Below, piece after piece: positions 1 through 12,134 of a stretch of DNA of 64,000 nucleotides. The notes below the pieces were generated by a model, which did no database searches, was not told where the DNA came from, and saw only the letters and a list, made by a program, of their open reading frames with translations. This DNA comes from Verrucomicrobiales bacterium (lineage in GTDB: Bacteria; Verrucomicrobiota; Verrucomicrobiia; Verrucomicrobiales; DEV007). The stretch spans positions 1 through 64,000 of the forward strand of contig JAEUHI010000033.1 in the NCBI GenBank assembly GCA_016795385.1, in the 5' to 3' direction. The position numbers and the translations under genes were made by a program. Numbering within the stretch: position 1 is the stretch's first letter; each line of letters opens with the position of its first letter.

Positions 1-3930
<3,930 letters not shown>

Positions 3931-3934
3931 GATT

Positions 3935-4708
3935 TCAGGACTTCGGATTCAGGCAGGCGAGGGCGGGGAAATCGCGACGCCATTGCAGGAGCGCCTCGCG
4001 GTCGAGATCGGCATGGAGGACGCAGGGTTCGTCTCCGGCCTGGGCGAGGACTTCGCCCTTGGGGCCGACGATGAGGCTCGCCCCGGGATAGGAGAGATGC
4101 GGATCGCTGCCGGCGCGATTCACGCCGACGACGTAGGCGAGATTCTCAATGGCGCGGGCGCGGAGCAGCGTGATCCAATGATCGACGCGGGCGACGGGCC
4201 AGTTCGCGATCACGACAAAGAGTTCGGCTCCGAGCGCGGTGGCTTCGCGGAAGGGCTCGGGGAACCGCAGGTCGTAGCAGATGAGCGGCGCGACTTTCCA
4301 GCCGTTGATTTCGAAAACGACGGCTTTGTCTCCAGCAGGATAATGATTCGCCTCCTGGGCGAGGGGGAAGGGATTGCGTTTGCGGTAGCGCGCAACTTCG
4401 CCTCCATGGGGTCCGAAGCAGACCGCTTCGTTGGCACCGAGGGCGGGGTTTTCGTTTTGAGAAGCGATCCCGGCGATGACGTGGGAGTGATGCTTCCGTG
4501 CGAGACCGGAGAAGAATTCCTCGGATTCGCCACCCCGTGCTTCAGTAACGGCGGCGGTATTCATCGTGAAACCGGCGGTCGAGAGCTCGGGAAAGACGAG
4601 CAAGGAACCCGCGTCGATCTTGGATCCCGCGAGCAGCGAACCGATGCTTGCGAAGTTGGCTTGGCGATCTTCCCAAGCGATGTCTGTCTGTAATCCGACG
4701 ACGGTCAT
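3935..4708 (-). CDS. omega-amidase / nitrilase-family carbon-nitrogen hydrolase (YafV-like)
   Basis: 257-residue cytoplasmic hydrolase of the nitrilase superfamily. The Glu-Lys-Cys triad is visible: E41 in FPELS, K110 in RYRKRNPF and C144 in LICYDLRFPE. The short length and the CYDLRFP signature fit the omega-amidase branch (NIT2/YafV), which hydrolyses alpha-ketoglutaramate or ketosuccinamate to the keto acid and ammonia. It is the first gene of a minus-strand unit and stops only 4 bases before the likely CTG start of the PKS, so the two are probably translationally coupled. Whether it serves the PKS pathway or general nitrogen salvage cannot be told from sequence. A long AT-rich segment upstream should hold its promoter. 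Confidence 0.85.
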   Translation of the reverse strand: MTVVGLQTDIAWEDRQANFASIGSLLAGSKIDAGSLLVFPELSTAGFTMNTAAVTEARGGESEEFFSGLARKHHSHVIAGIASQNENPALGANEAVCFGPHGGEVARYRKRNPFPLAQEANHYPAGDKAVVFEINGWKVAPLICYDLRFPEPFREATALGAELFVVIANWPVARVDHWITLLRARAIENLAYVVGVNRAGSDPHLSYPGASLIVGPKGEVLAQAGDEPCVLHADLDREALLQWRRDFPALACLNPKS

Positions 4709-4929
4709 GAGTCTCTCAATTGCGAATTTAGATCTCAGTTCTGAAAATTATCGCAATTCTGGAATAAGTTCAACGTAATTTCAATAAATTCTGCAATTTC
4801 TTCGGGCGAGTTAATTGCCAATAATAATAGTTTTTATGGTAAATGCAAGAAACGAAGCTTTTAAAAATGTTTTCGAGGAAGGATTTACCTTGAAGAGACG
4901 GCGGATGGATCACGAGAATGTCGGGATCC
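4709..4929. promoter_or_regulatory. AT-rich divergent intergenic region
   Basis: Between the divergent amidase and small membrane-protein genes, roughly 4735-4880 is far more AT-rich than anything around it. It contains an inverted repeat AATTGCGA (4718-4725) and TCGCAATT (4751-4758), and several A/T runs that could serve as -10 elements in either direction. I cannot pick a single convincing promoter. The region most likely carries two divergent promoters and possibly an operator. Confidence 0.4.
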
Positions 4930-5283
4930 ATGTCCTTCCGTCGCCGTCTCCGGCTGGACCTGAGTCCAGCCTTGGGTGCCCTTCTCGCTCTCTCCGGCGT
5001 GATGGTTTACTGCGATCTTGTTTCGGGAGGAGTTTTTCCTTGGTCCGTGGAAGCGGCCTTCGGGATGGGGATGCGTTTTTGCCTGCTCTGGTGGGTCTGG
5101 TCGGACGCGGTGCGGCGACGCTACGCCCTGATGCCGGTGTGGGGCACCTTCATGGTGTTGGATACCGGGAGCACCACATTGGTCTATCTGTTCGCCTCCC
5201 GCGGATGGTGGGGAATCGTGACGCTCGTGCTCTACGCCGTCGCTTTCACCTCGGTGAGTTGGCTGGTGGCGTGGCTCGTTTAG
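4930..5283 (+). CDS. small hydrophobic membrane protein, unknown function
   Basis: 117 residues from ATG 4930 (ATG 4918 would add four residues). After a basic N-terminus (MSFRRRLRLD) there are three to four hydrophobic segments rich in Trp, Leu and Val, so it is predicted to be an integral inner-membrane protein. I recognise no family. It is convergent with the ABC exporter and the two coding regions overlap by 38 bp at their 3' ends. A competing minus-strand frame across the same bases has no hydrophobic pattern or recognisable motif, which supports this strand. Confidence 0.6.
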   Translation: MSFRRRLRLDLSPALGALLALSGVMVYCDLVSGGVFPWSVEAAFGMGMRFCLLWWVWSDAVRRRYALMPVWGTFMVLDTGSTTLVYLFASRGWWGIVTLVLYAVAFTSVSWLVAWLV

Positions 5284-7021
5284 ATTTCCCGTTGGAGGAA
5301 AAGGCCGCGGCGGAGAGTTCCGCGTAATAAGGCGAGATCTCGAGCAGCTCGTCGTGGGTGCCGCTGGCGAGGACTTCACCGGCCCGCATCACGTAGATCT
5401 TGTCGGCCTCGACGATGGTCGAGAGCCGATGGGCGATGACGAGACAGGTGCGGTTTTTGCGCAGTTCTTCGAGCGCGCTTTGGATGAGATGCTCGCTCTT
5501 GGTATCGACCGCACTGGTGGCCTCGTCGAGGAGAAGGATGGGGGCGTCTTTCAGAAACGCGCGTGCCATGGCGAGGCGCTGGCGTTCTCCTCCGCTGAGG
5601 CGCATGCCACGTTCTCCGACTTCGTGATCGAGCCGGCCCTCGAGGCGTTGCACGAACTCATCGGCGCAGGCGAGCCGCAGCGCCGCCCAGATTTCGTCAT
5701 CGGTGGCGTCGTGTTTGCCGAGGAGGAGATTGCCGCGCACCGTGGTGGCGAAAAGGAAGGCATCCTGGGTGACGTAGGCGATGGCATCGCGCAGACTGAT
5801 TTTCGAGTAGTCGGTGAGCGGTCGGCCATCGAGGAGGATGCGTCCCTCGTCGGGATCGTAGAAGCGGTTCAGCAATTGGAAGATCGTGCTCTTCCCGGAA
5901 CCGGTCGCGCCGACGATGGCGACGGTCTGCTGCGGCATCACTTCGAGGGAAACCCCGTTCAAAATGGTGCGTCCGGGGCCATAGCCGAAGACGACGCGCT
6001 CAAAGCGGATCTCGCCCTGGACTTCGCCGATGACCTCGCCCGATTCGAGATCCTCCTCGCCCGCTTCGTCGAGCACCTCGAAGACGCGGCGCGCGCTCGC
6101 CATGCCGGTGACGAGATTCTGATTCACGCCGTGCAGGCGGGTGATGGGTTCGTAAAGGAATCCGGTGAGGAGAATGAATTTCATCAATTCACCAAGGGTC
6201 AGGCGTCCCTCGACGCACCAGGCCGCACCCACGGCGAGGAGAATGACGAGGCCGGTGCTCCCAAGGAAACTCATGAGCGGGCCGTAGACCGCGGCCGCGG
6301 CCATCATGCGCTGCTGCACGGCACGGAAGCCACGGCTCGTCGCGTCGAAGCGATCCTGCTGGCCGTCCTCGTAGGTGTAGCTCTTGATCTGGCGGATCCC
6401 GGCAATGGTGTCGAAGAGCATCGCGTTCATTTCCGCCGAGGCTTCGCGGGATCGTTTCGCGCGCGGGGCGAGGAGCCGGGAGTAGATCCACCCACCCGCG
6501 GCCAGGAGCGGCGTCGGCAGGAGGATGAGCCAGGTCAGTGGTACGTTTGTGAGGAACATCACGACCGTGGTGATCGCGATCTGCAGGATCGCGGTGACGC
6601 CCTGCTCGATGCCTTCGAGGACGACACGCTGGGTCGCCGGGACGTCCTCGGCCATGCGGGTGAGCACGTCGCCCGAGCTTCGCTGATCGAACCACGCGAG
6701 CCCCAGCCTAGCGATCTTGCGATGGAGCCGGGCCCGCAGGTCGTAGATCATGCGTTGCTCGAAGATCGAATTCACCCGGGTGCGGAGGTAGAAAAGGAAT
6801 TCGCGCGCGGCATAGGCACTGAGCGCGAGTCCGGCCGCCTGCCAGACGAGATCCGCCTTTCCATTTGGAATGATGTCGTCGATGAACCATTGCATCACTC
6901 CCGGAAAGACGAACATCAGGAGTGTGCCGCAGGCGGCAAGGAGGAATTGCAAAAGCGCAATGCGCCAATGCCCGAGGGCAAAGGCGAGGAGGCGTCGGGC
7001 CGGAGAGGGCGGTGTCGTCAA
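5246..7021 (-). CDS. ABC exporter, fused permease-ATPase (MsbA-like)
   Basis: 591-residue half-transporter. Six transmembrane segments lie in the first 310 residues, followed by a nucleotide-binding domain with Walker A GATGSGKST (about residue 375), Q-loop, signature LSGGERQRLAMARA, Walker B ILLLDEATSAVD and H-loop VIAHRLST. All catalytic motifs are intact, so it should be an active homodimeric exporter. The closest general type is MsbA or multidrug/lipid exporters. The substrate is not deducible. It heads a minus-strand group but the next genes are unrelated, so co-transcription is uncertain. The 3' end overlaps the convergent membrane-protein gene. Confidence 0.9.
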   Translation of the reverse strand: MTTPPSPARRLLAFALGHWRIALLQFLLAACGTLLMFVFPGVMQWFIDDIIPNGKADLVWQAAGLALSAYAAREFLFYLRTRVNSIFEQRMIYDLRARLHRKIARLGLAWFDQRSSGDVLTRMAEDVPATQRVVLEGIEQGVTAILQIAITTVVMFLTNVPLTWLILLPTPLLAAGGWIYSRLLAPRAKRSREASAEMNAMLFDTIAGIRQIKSYTYEDGQQDRFDATSRGFRAVQQRMMAAAAVYGPLMSFLGSTGLVILLAVGAAWCVEGRLTLGELMKFILLTGFLYEPITRLHGVNQNLVTGMASARRVFEVLDEAGEEDLESGEVIGEVQGEIRFERVVFGYGPGRTILNGVSLEVMPQQTVAIVGATGSGKSTIFQLLNRFYDPDEGRILLDGRPLTDYSKISLRDAIAYVTQDAFLFATTVRGNLLLGKHDATDDEIWAALRLACADEFVQRLEGRLDHEVGERGMRLSGGERQRLAMARAFLKDAPILLLDEATSAVDTKSEHLIQSALEELRKNRTCLVIAHRLSTIVEADKIYVMRAGEVLASGTHDELLEISPYYAELSAAAFSSNGKSKRATPPANSPR

Positions 7022-7106
7022 AGCGTCGGGATCGTCGGCGCGGCGCAGCTCCGATGCAAGAGGAGAGCGGGAAGGAAACCGCGGGTTTCTTCGCGATCCG
7101 ATTGAG

Positions 7107-7433
7107 TCACTCCAAGGCGATCGCGACCGCCACGAAGACGATCACGGCCATGCCGAGGGCACCCATGATGATGCCGAAAATGGCGCGGCCCATCCCGTGT
7201 TTGGGATTGGCGGTGAGGCGGCTGCGCCGGATCTCCCTCACCCCGAGGATGCCGAAGACGAGGGCGAAAGGTGCGCCGATGAAGATGAAGGAAAAGAGAC
7301 CGGCATAACCCGCGGCGATGGCCCAGCCGGAGCGACCCACGGGAATGAGCATACGCATGGCGGCATCCTGTCCGGGATCGATGGGACGCGGAGGGCCAGG
7401 CAAGGGAGGGGGAAGGGACGGTGGTGTGGGCAT
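7107..7433 (-). CDS. DUF4190-type small membrane protein
   Basis: 108 residues from ATG 7433 (an in-frame ATG at 7457 would overlap the upstream gene). It has a proline-rich cytoplasmic N-terminus (TPPSLPPPLPGPPRP), then two hydrophobic segments separated by a basic loop (GVREIRRSRLTANPKHGMGRA). This is the layout of DUF4190 proteins, in which two TM helices flank a GxxxxxxxxG-rich turn. Function is unknown. Family members are often found fused to other domains, but this one stands alone. It lies 13 bp downstream of the isomerase-like gene, so the two are probably co-transcribed. Confidence 0.75.
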   Translation of the reverse strand: MPTPPSLPPPLPGPPRPIDPGQDAAMRMLIPVGRSGWAIAAGYAGLFSFIFIGAPFALVFGILGVREIRRSRLTANPKHGMGRAIFGIIMGALGMAVIVFVAVAIALE

Positions 7434-7446
7434 GCGATCAAAAGAT

Positions 7447-8259
7447 TCAAGCGGCAACCGTGCCGATGCCGAGTACTTTCCTCATGTCGCGATCGACGCG
7501 GGTCAGTTCTTCGACGCCTCCGCCCCGCACTTCCGCGGTAGCCCACCCGTGGTAGCCGATCTCCGCAAGGGCGGCGCGCACGGCGGGCCAATCGACATTT
7601 CCTTGGAAAAGATCGCAGTTCTTCCCGGCGGCGTGATCGTGATCCTTCACGTCGATTTTGAAAACGAGAGTCCCGAGTCCGCGGATCCAGGCAGCGGCCC
7701 CGCCGTCGAAGCGGTCGTGATTGCCGATGTCGAAGAACGCGCCGATCCACGGACTGTGGAACGACGTGAGATAGTCTTTCCAGGCGGCGAGCGTTTCGCC
7801 GTGGCCGTTGCCGACGTTCTCGCAGGCGATGCGCACGCCGAGCCGCGAGGCGGCGGGCAATGCCTTGAGCAATTGTTCGCGGCTGCGTTCGCCGACCTGC
7901 TCCGCGTTTTCACGCTCGGGATCGGTGGCCTTGCCGACCACCTGCAGCACGGTCGAAGCACCGACGGCGTGGGCGAATTCGATCGCGCCGATCGTGTTCC
8001 GCAGCGCGGCTTCGCGCACGGCGGGGTCGGGATCGCTGAGGCGAACTTCCCAATGCTCCGCGATGTTGATGTTGTGGACCGGCAGTTCGTGCTTGTCGCG
8101 GGCCTGCTTCACCTCATCGATCACGTAGACGCCGGGCCCGGTCAGGGAAATGCCGTCGAAACCCGCGGCCTTGGCGACGCGGAAGAGCTCGTCGGTGCTC
8201 GAGCCTTTCGGCAGCCGCACCATCGACCATTTCACGGCGGTGAGGATCGTCGGGGTCAT
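7447..8259 (-). CDS. sugar phosphate isomerase/epimerase, xylose isomerase-like TIM barrel
   Basis: 270 residues, with no signal peptide. The pattern is that of the AP-endonuclease-2 / xylose isomerase-like barrel: an early hydrophobic strand, a Glu in IACENVGNGHGET, FDIGNHDRF and VKDHDHAAG as metal-binding positions, and a final Glu in TAEVRGG. Members act on free or phosphorylated sugars and inositols, usually with Mn2+ or Zn2+. The exact substrate cannot be assigned. Eight bases upstream of the ATG lies a copy of the window-wide motif CCTGACAAA (reverse complement at 8268-8276). Confidence 0.8.
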   Translation of the reverse strand: MTPTILTAVKWSMVRLPKGSSTDELFRVAKAAGFDGISLTGPGVYVIDEVKQARDKHELPVHNINIAEHWEVRLSDPDPAVREAALRNTIGAIEFAHAVGASTVLQVVGKATDPERENAEQVGERSREQLLKALPAASRLGVRIACENVGNGHGETLAAWKDYLTSFHSPWIGAFFDIGNHDRFDGGAAAWIRGLGTLVFKIDVKDHDHAAGKNCDLFQGNVDWPAVRAALAEIGYHGWATAEVRGGGVEELTRVDRDMRKVLGIGTVAA

Positions 8260-8277
8260 GAGGGGTGTTTGTCAGGA

Positions 8278-8682
8278 TCAGGGAAAGGCCTTCTTCAGCT
8301 CCTCGTTCACGTTCGTGCCGTCGGCCCAGATCGTGACGAGGTAGCGCGGAGGTTTCGCCTCGCGGTCGCGGGTGGTGCGCACGACGATGTCTGTCGCGTC
8401 GGTGAGCAGTTCGCGGAGCTTTTTGATGCGGTCGTTGTTCTTGGCGCGGGCATCGGGCTCGAGGCCTGCCCCTCCGGCGTCGAGCAGGGCGAGGATCTGG
8501 TTGTGGGTCCAGACGCCGAAGCCGAGATCAATGTCGAGGGCGAGATGCTCGCCGTCGACGATGCGGACGAGTTTGGCCCAGTAGACGTAGTTCGGCTCGG
8601 GCGGATCTTCGGAGCGAAGCGCCGGGACGGAAAGAAAGAGTGTCAGCAGTAGGAGGAGGCGGGGGAGGAAGGAACACTTCAT
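8278..8682 (-). CDS. secreted SNase-fold (thermonuclease-like) protein
   Basis: 134 residues from ATG 8682, chosen because a signal peptide begins there (MKCSFLPRLLLLLTLFLSVPA). The mature part has the staphylococcal-nuclease-like opening strand KLVRIVDGEHLALDIDLGFG, but the usual catalytic Asp/Arg/Glu set is not evident, so nuclease activity is doubtful. The fold also occurs in non-catalytic homologues. The gene sits between the isomerase gene (18 bp downstream) and the end of the cbb3/copper operon. Its own transcription start was not identified. Confidence 0.6.
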   Translation of the reverse strand: MKCSFLPRLLLLLTLFLSVPALRSEDPPEPNYVYWAKLVRIVDGEHLALDIDLGFGVWTHNQILALLDAGGAGLEPDARAKNNDRIKKLRELLTDATDIVVRTTRDREAKPPRYLVTIWADGTNVNEELKKAFP

Positions 8683-8762
8683 GCGCCGAGCTTGAGCCGA
8701 ACGCCGCCGGGTGGCAAGCACCGAAATGCTCAGGGTGGGGCGTGAAGCGGCTACGGGAGAAG

Positions 8763-8795
8763 CAACAGGGTCGATTGGTCGAGGCAACCCTGTTG
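8763..8795 (-). terminator. hairpin after the P-type ATPase gene, possible terminator
   Basis: A perfect 9-bp inverted repeat, CAACAGGGT (8763-8771) and ACCCTGTTG (8787-8795), with a 15-nt loop, lies 10 bp past the ATPase stop in its direction of transcription. There is no clean U-run after it, so it is at best a weak intrinsic terminator or an mRNA 3'-end stabiliser for the cbb3 operon. Confidence 0.4.
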
Positions 8796-8804
8796 GGTGT
8801 CTCC

Positions 8805-11207
8805 TCACACCCGCGCCGCCATCGAGGTCGTTACGAGCGAGCTCAGGGGCATCATGATCGCGGCGAGGAGGGGACTCATGAGGCCGGCGAGGCAGAGGGC
8901 GATGGCACCGAGATTGTAGAGCAGGGCGACGGCGAAGAGTCGGGCGATGTGTTGTTTCCGGCGGGTCGCGGCATCGAGCAGGAGGGGGATGGCGTGGAAG
9001 CCGCGGCCGGTGAAGACGAAGTCGGCACGGTTTTCGATGGCGCGGATGCCGGTGGCGGGTGAACCGGAGGCGGCCGCGGCTTCGAAGGCGAGACCGTCGT
9101 TGCCTCCGTCGCCGACGAAGAGGGTTTTGTCAGGATGATCTGCGGCGATGAAGGCGGCCTTTTCGGCGGGAGTGAGGTTCGCGTGGACGTCGGCGGGATC
9201 GAGCCCGAGCTTGGCGGCGGTGGAGGCGACCCGGGCGGCATCGGGATCGCCGCTGAGGATGCGGAGCCGGTAGCCGCGGCCTCGGAGGCGTCGCAGTTGT
9301 TCGACGGCGCCGTCGCGGATCGCTTCCTCGAAGGTGAAGGTGGCGAGGGCGACGCCATCGCGCGAGAAGACGCAGGCATCGCCGGGCTGTCCGGCGGCCC
9401 AGTCGCCGCGGCCGAGGCGCCAGGTGACGCCATCTTCGGTGAATTCGACCCCTTTGCCGGAATGTTCTTCGATGCTGCCGGGGCTTGTCGCGGTGGGATC
9501 CCAGCCCTGGCGTGCGACGATCACTTCGCGAAGGGCGCGGCCGACGGGGTGGTGATTGGTTTCGGTGAGACGGCGGAGGGCGGCGAGGGACCCGGGGGCG
9601 AGGCGGTCGATCGCTTCGGGATCGGTGAGCCGTTTGACGGGTTCGGTGAGGGTGCCGGTCTTGTCGAAATTGAGGCGGTCGATGCCTTTGAGCCGCGACC
9701 AGAGGCTGTGACGCCGGATGAAGAGTCCGTGTTTCCGCAGTTTGGAGAGAAGGATCTCTTCGAGCAAGGGCAGGGCGAGGCCGAGGGCGCAGGGGCAGGA
9801 GACGACGAGCACGGAGATGAGCACCTGCAGGGCGGAGGCGGCGCCCTTCCCGGCGTAGAGCCACGCGGCGGCACCACCGAGGGCGACGAGGATGACGGAG
9901 ATGAGGTAGTACTTCCGGATCGGATGGGTGGAGGAGGCGGCGGAATGTTCGTCGAAATTGTCGTCGGCGGGAGCGAAGAGTTGCTCGAGGAAGGAGCCCC
10001 CGTAGCCGTGTCCGGCGACGACGCGCAGGGGATGGGCGGAGGCGCTGCGGGCTCCGGCGGGGATGCGTTGGCCAGTGGCGTAGAGGACGGGCTCGGGCTC
10101 GCCGTTGATCCAGTCGAGATGGAATTTGGCCGCGTCGGAGTCGAGGATGGCTTCGACGGGCACCATGCCGCCGGGGGAAATCTCGAGGAGGTCGCCTTCG
10201 CCGATGCGGGCGAGGGGGATGCGCTCGCGATCGCCGTTGCCGCCGAGGCGGTGGGTGGTGGTGATCTCGCGCTCGCGCGCCCAGAGCTGGCGGCGGTTGC
10301 GGTCGAGGAGACGCAGGTGGATGTAGCGTCCTGACAACATCAGAAAGGCGAACATGGCGACGAAGTCGAAATAGAGGAGCTCTTTCACCCCGAAGATCCA
10401 TCCGGCGACGGAGCCGAGCCATGCGGCGATGAGGCCGAGGGAAATGGGCACGTCCATGTGCAGGGCGCGGAGTTGGACGGAGGTGAGGGCGCGCTGGAAA
10501 AAGTAGGAGCCACCGACGGCGAGGGCGAGGGTGGAGGAGGCGAAGGCGACGAGGGTGAAAAGGCGATCGAGCTCGTGCCCGGTCTCGAGCCCGAGATACG
10601 AGGGCAGGGTGAAGGCCATCGTGTTCATTGCGAGCCCGGCGGTGACGCCGAGACGGGTGAGGAGGGCGCGGCTTTCCTGCGGGGCCTCTTCCTCCCCGGG
10701 GCGGCAGATGGAGGCGGGGTAACCGTAGCGATGGAGATCGCGGACGAATTCGAGGGCATCGAAATCGCCCGGATTCCACCAGAGGGTGAGGGTGGAGCGC
10801 GAGGTGTCGCTGCTCATGCGCAGAGCCCCGGGGTGCTGGCGGAAGAGGTGGTCGACGAGCCAGACGCAGGCGGTGCAGGAGAGATTGCCGAGGCGCAGGG
10901 TGAGGCGCGCGGGGGAGTCGGGCGAGGGACGATCGGTCTCGGCGGCGGTGACGGCTTCGGCGATTTCCTCGAGCTGGTCGCCGGCGGGATCGAGCTGGGT
11001 GGCGGGCTGGAGGACGCGGCGGCCGAGGAGCTCGTAGAAGGATCCGAATCCGCCGGATTGGATGAGGTCGTGGACGACGCGGCAGCCGGAGCAGCAGAAT
11101 TTTTCCGCCTGGAATCTCGGTTGGAAGCGGTTGCCGCAGTGGTCGCAGCGACGCTCTTCGACGACGGCAGGTTCGGGCAGTGAGGTGTTTGTCAGGACGG
11201 CGCTCAT
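8805..11207 (-). CDS. ccoI: copper-type heavy metal P1B-ATPase (CcoI/FixI-like)
   Basis: 800 residues from ATG 11207, which overlaps the upstream stop by 4 bp. It begins with a Cys-rich metal-binding module (CDHCGNRF, FCCSGCRVVHDLI), followed by an HMA domain with SCTACVW. Then come eight TM helices with the transport motif SCPCALG, the phosphorylation site FDKTGT, a His-Pro motif in NHHPVGRAL and VGDGGNDG. This architecture and the position at the end of a cbb3 operon match CcoI/FixI, the ATPase needed to supply copper to the CcoN binuclear centre. TTTGTCAGG motifs occur at codons 4-6 and again at 9126-9134. Confidence 0.92.
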   Translation of the reverse strand: MSAVLTNTSLPEPAVVEERRCDHCGNRFQPRFQAEKFCCSGCRVVHDLIQSGGFGSFYELLGRRVLQPATQLDPAGDQLEEIAEAVTAAETDRPSPDSPARLTLRLGNLSCTACVWLVDHLFRQHPGALRMSSDTSRSTLTLWWNPGDFDALEFVRDLHRYGYPASICRPGEEEAPQESRALLTRLGVTAGLAMNTMAFTLPSYLGLETGHELDRLFTLVAFASSTLALAVGGSYFFQRALTSVQLRALHMDVPISLGLIAAWLGSVAGWIFGVKELLYFDFVAMFAFLMLSGRYIHLRLLDRNRRQLWAREREITTTHRLGGNGDRERIPLARIGEGDLLEISPGGMVPVEAILDSDAAKFHLDWINGEPEPVLYATGQRIPAGARSASAHPLRVVAGHGYGGSFLEQLFAPADDNFDEHSAASSTHPIRKYYLISVILVALGGAAAWLYAGKGAASALQVLISVLVVSCPCALGLALPLLEEILLSKLRKHGLFIRRHSLWSRLKGIDRLNFDKTGTLTEPVKRLTDPEAIDRLAPGSLAALRRLTETNHHPVGRALREVIVARQGWDPTATSPGSIEEHSGKGVEFTEDGVTWRLGRGDWAAGQPGDACVFSRDGVALATFTFEEAIRDGAVEQLRRLRGRGYRLRILSGDPDAARVASTAAKLGLDPADVHANLTPAEKAAFIAADHPDKTLFVGDGGNDGLAFEAAAASGSPATGIRAIENRADFVFTGRGFHAIPLLLDAATRRKQHIARLFAVALLYNLGAIALCLAGLMSPLLAAIMMPLSSLVTTSMAARV

Positions 11208-11905
11208 TCGACTTCGTTGAGGCAGCGGCAGGCGGCGTTCCCGGGATCGAGACCTTGGCTGAGGAGCTGGGGATAATGCCACATCAGGGAGAGGGCGGCG
11301 GCGGCGGCGAGTCCGCGTTTGGCATAAAGGAAACCGCGGTCGCCGAGCTTGCGATTCACCCAAGAGGATCCGATCTGCACGGCCCAGATCGCGGGGAGGG
11401 CGCCGAGGCCGAAGGCGAGCATGGTCTCGACGCCGCGCACGGTCGATCCGGTGGCGAGGGAGAGGGCGAGCATGGCGTAGAGCGGGCCGCAGGGCAGCAA
11501 GGGGGTGGCGAGACCGATGATACCGGCGCGGAGGAGTGGGGGAAAATTCAGCGTTTTCAGCCGGATTTTCATCATCATGCGGCCGAGTCCGGGAATGGCG
11601 CCGAGGCGCTTGTCGAGCCCGAGGACGATGGCGAGGAGGAAGAGGATGAGGAGGAGTGGCAACCAGGGGATGCCGGCGGGATTGAAGGCGAAGCCAAGGC
11701 GTCCGCCGAGGAATCCCATGAGTCCTCCGGCGATGGCATAGCCGACGAGGCGGGCGAAATGATAGAGCCCGACGGAGGCAAGGGCGGGACCGCGTCCGGC
11801 GATGCCGAGCCCGCAGGTGAGCAGCCCGCACATCCCCGCGCAATGGAGGCTGGTGGCGAGTCCGGCAACAAAGAGGCCGCCGAGAGTGAGGGTTGCGGGG
11901 TCCAT
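11204..11905 (-). CDS. SafE/DsbD-2-like membrane protein of the cbb3 cluster
   Basis: 233 residues with six or more TM segments. The conserved SLHCAGMCG and TPLLPCGPLYAML motifs mark the sulfite exporter TauE/SafE-like (UreH_2/DsbD_2) family. Homologues sit between CcoG/CcoH and CcoI in many cbb3 operons and are implicated in copper handling during oxidase assembly. The paired conserved Cys residues fit metal or thiol chemistry. It overlaps the ATPase start by 4 bp (ATGA), so the two are co-translated. The C-terminus carries two further Cys (ACRCL) of unknown role. Confidence 0.85.
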   Translation of the reverse strand: MDPATLTLGGLFVAGLATSLHCAGMCGLLTCGLGIAGRGPALASVGLYHFARLVGYAIAGGLMGFLGGRLGFAFNPAGIPWLPLLLILFLLAIVLGLDKRLGAIPGLGRMMMKIRLKTLNFPPLLRAGIIGLATPLLPCGPLYAMLALSLATGSTVRGVETMLAFGLGALPAIWAVQIGSSWVNRKLGDRGFLYAKRGLAAAAALSLMWHYPQLLSQGLDPGNAACRCLNEVE

Positions 11906-11911
11906 GGTCGG

Positions 11912-11957
11912 GCGGCCTTCGGCCGCAGTAAAAGGTAAAAGGTAAAAAGTAAAAGGT
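11912..11957. repeat. hairpin plus AAAAGGT-type microrepeat
   Basis: Between the SafE-like gene and the 42-aa gene lie a small perfect hairpin (GCGGCC-TTC-GGCCGC, about 11912-11926) and then four imperfect tandem copies of a TAAAAGG unit up to 11957. The tract is AT-rich in a GC-rich operon and contains no gene. It lies within a likely transcript, so it may be an mRNA processing or spacer element. This is the only such array in the operon. Confidence 0.6.
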
Positions 11958-11959
11958 CC

Positions 11960-12088
11960 TCAGCGCTCGTGCGTCTGCAGTTCAACGGTGGCGGGGCGGT
12001 GTTCGGCGGCGATTTTCAGGAGCACGGTCCAACTGCCGATGAGGATGAGGAAGGCGAAGACGATCCAAAGCCAGGGGCGCTTTTTCAT
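11960..12088 (-). CDS. 42-residue single-TM peptide in the CcoH/FixH position
   Basis: ATG 12088 opens a 42-codon frame: MKKRPWLWIVFAFLILIGSW begins a basic start plus one TM helix, followed by a short polar tail ending VELQTHER. It lies 46 bp after ccoG and before the SafE-like gene, exactly where FixH/CcoH (about 150-170 aa) is encoded in typical cbb3 operons. FixH has the same topology, an N-terminal TM helix and a periplasmic domain, but the domain is absent here. It could be a minimal CcoH, a remnant, or an unrelated small subunit. Confidence 0.6.
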   Translation of the reverse strand: MKKRPWLWIVFAFLILIGSWTVLLKIAAEHRPATVELQTHER

Positions 12089-12134
12089 GGCGGAGTGGAT
12101 TGATGAAGTGGTGGAGTCCGGGAGTGATGGGATT

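Noticed and set aside
5354-7105. 583-residue plus-strand frame over the ABC exporter
   Set aside because: The minus strand carries all ABC motifs. The plus frame has no recognisable feature.
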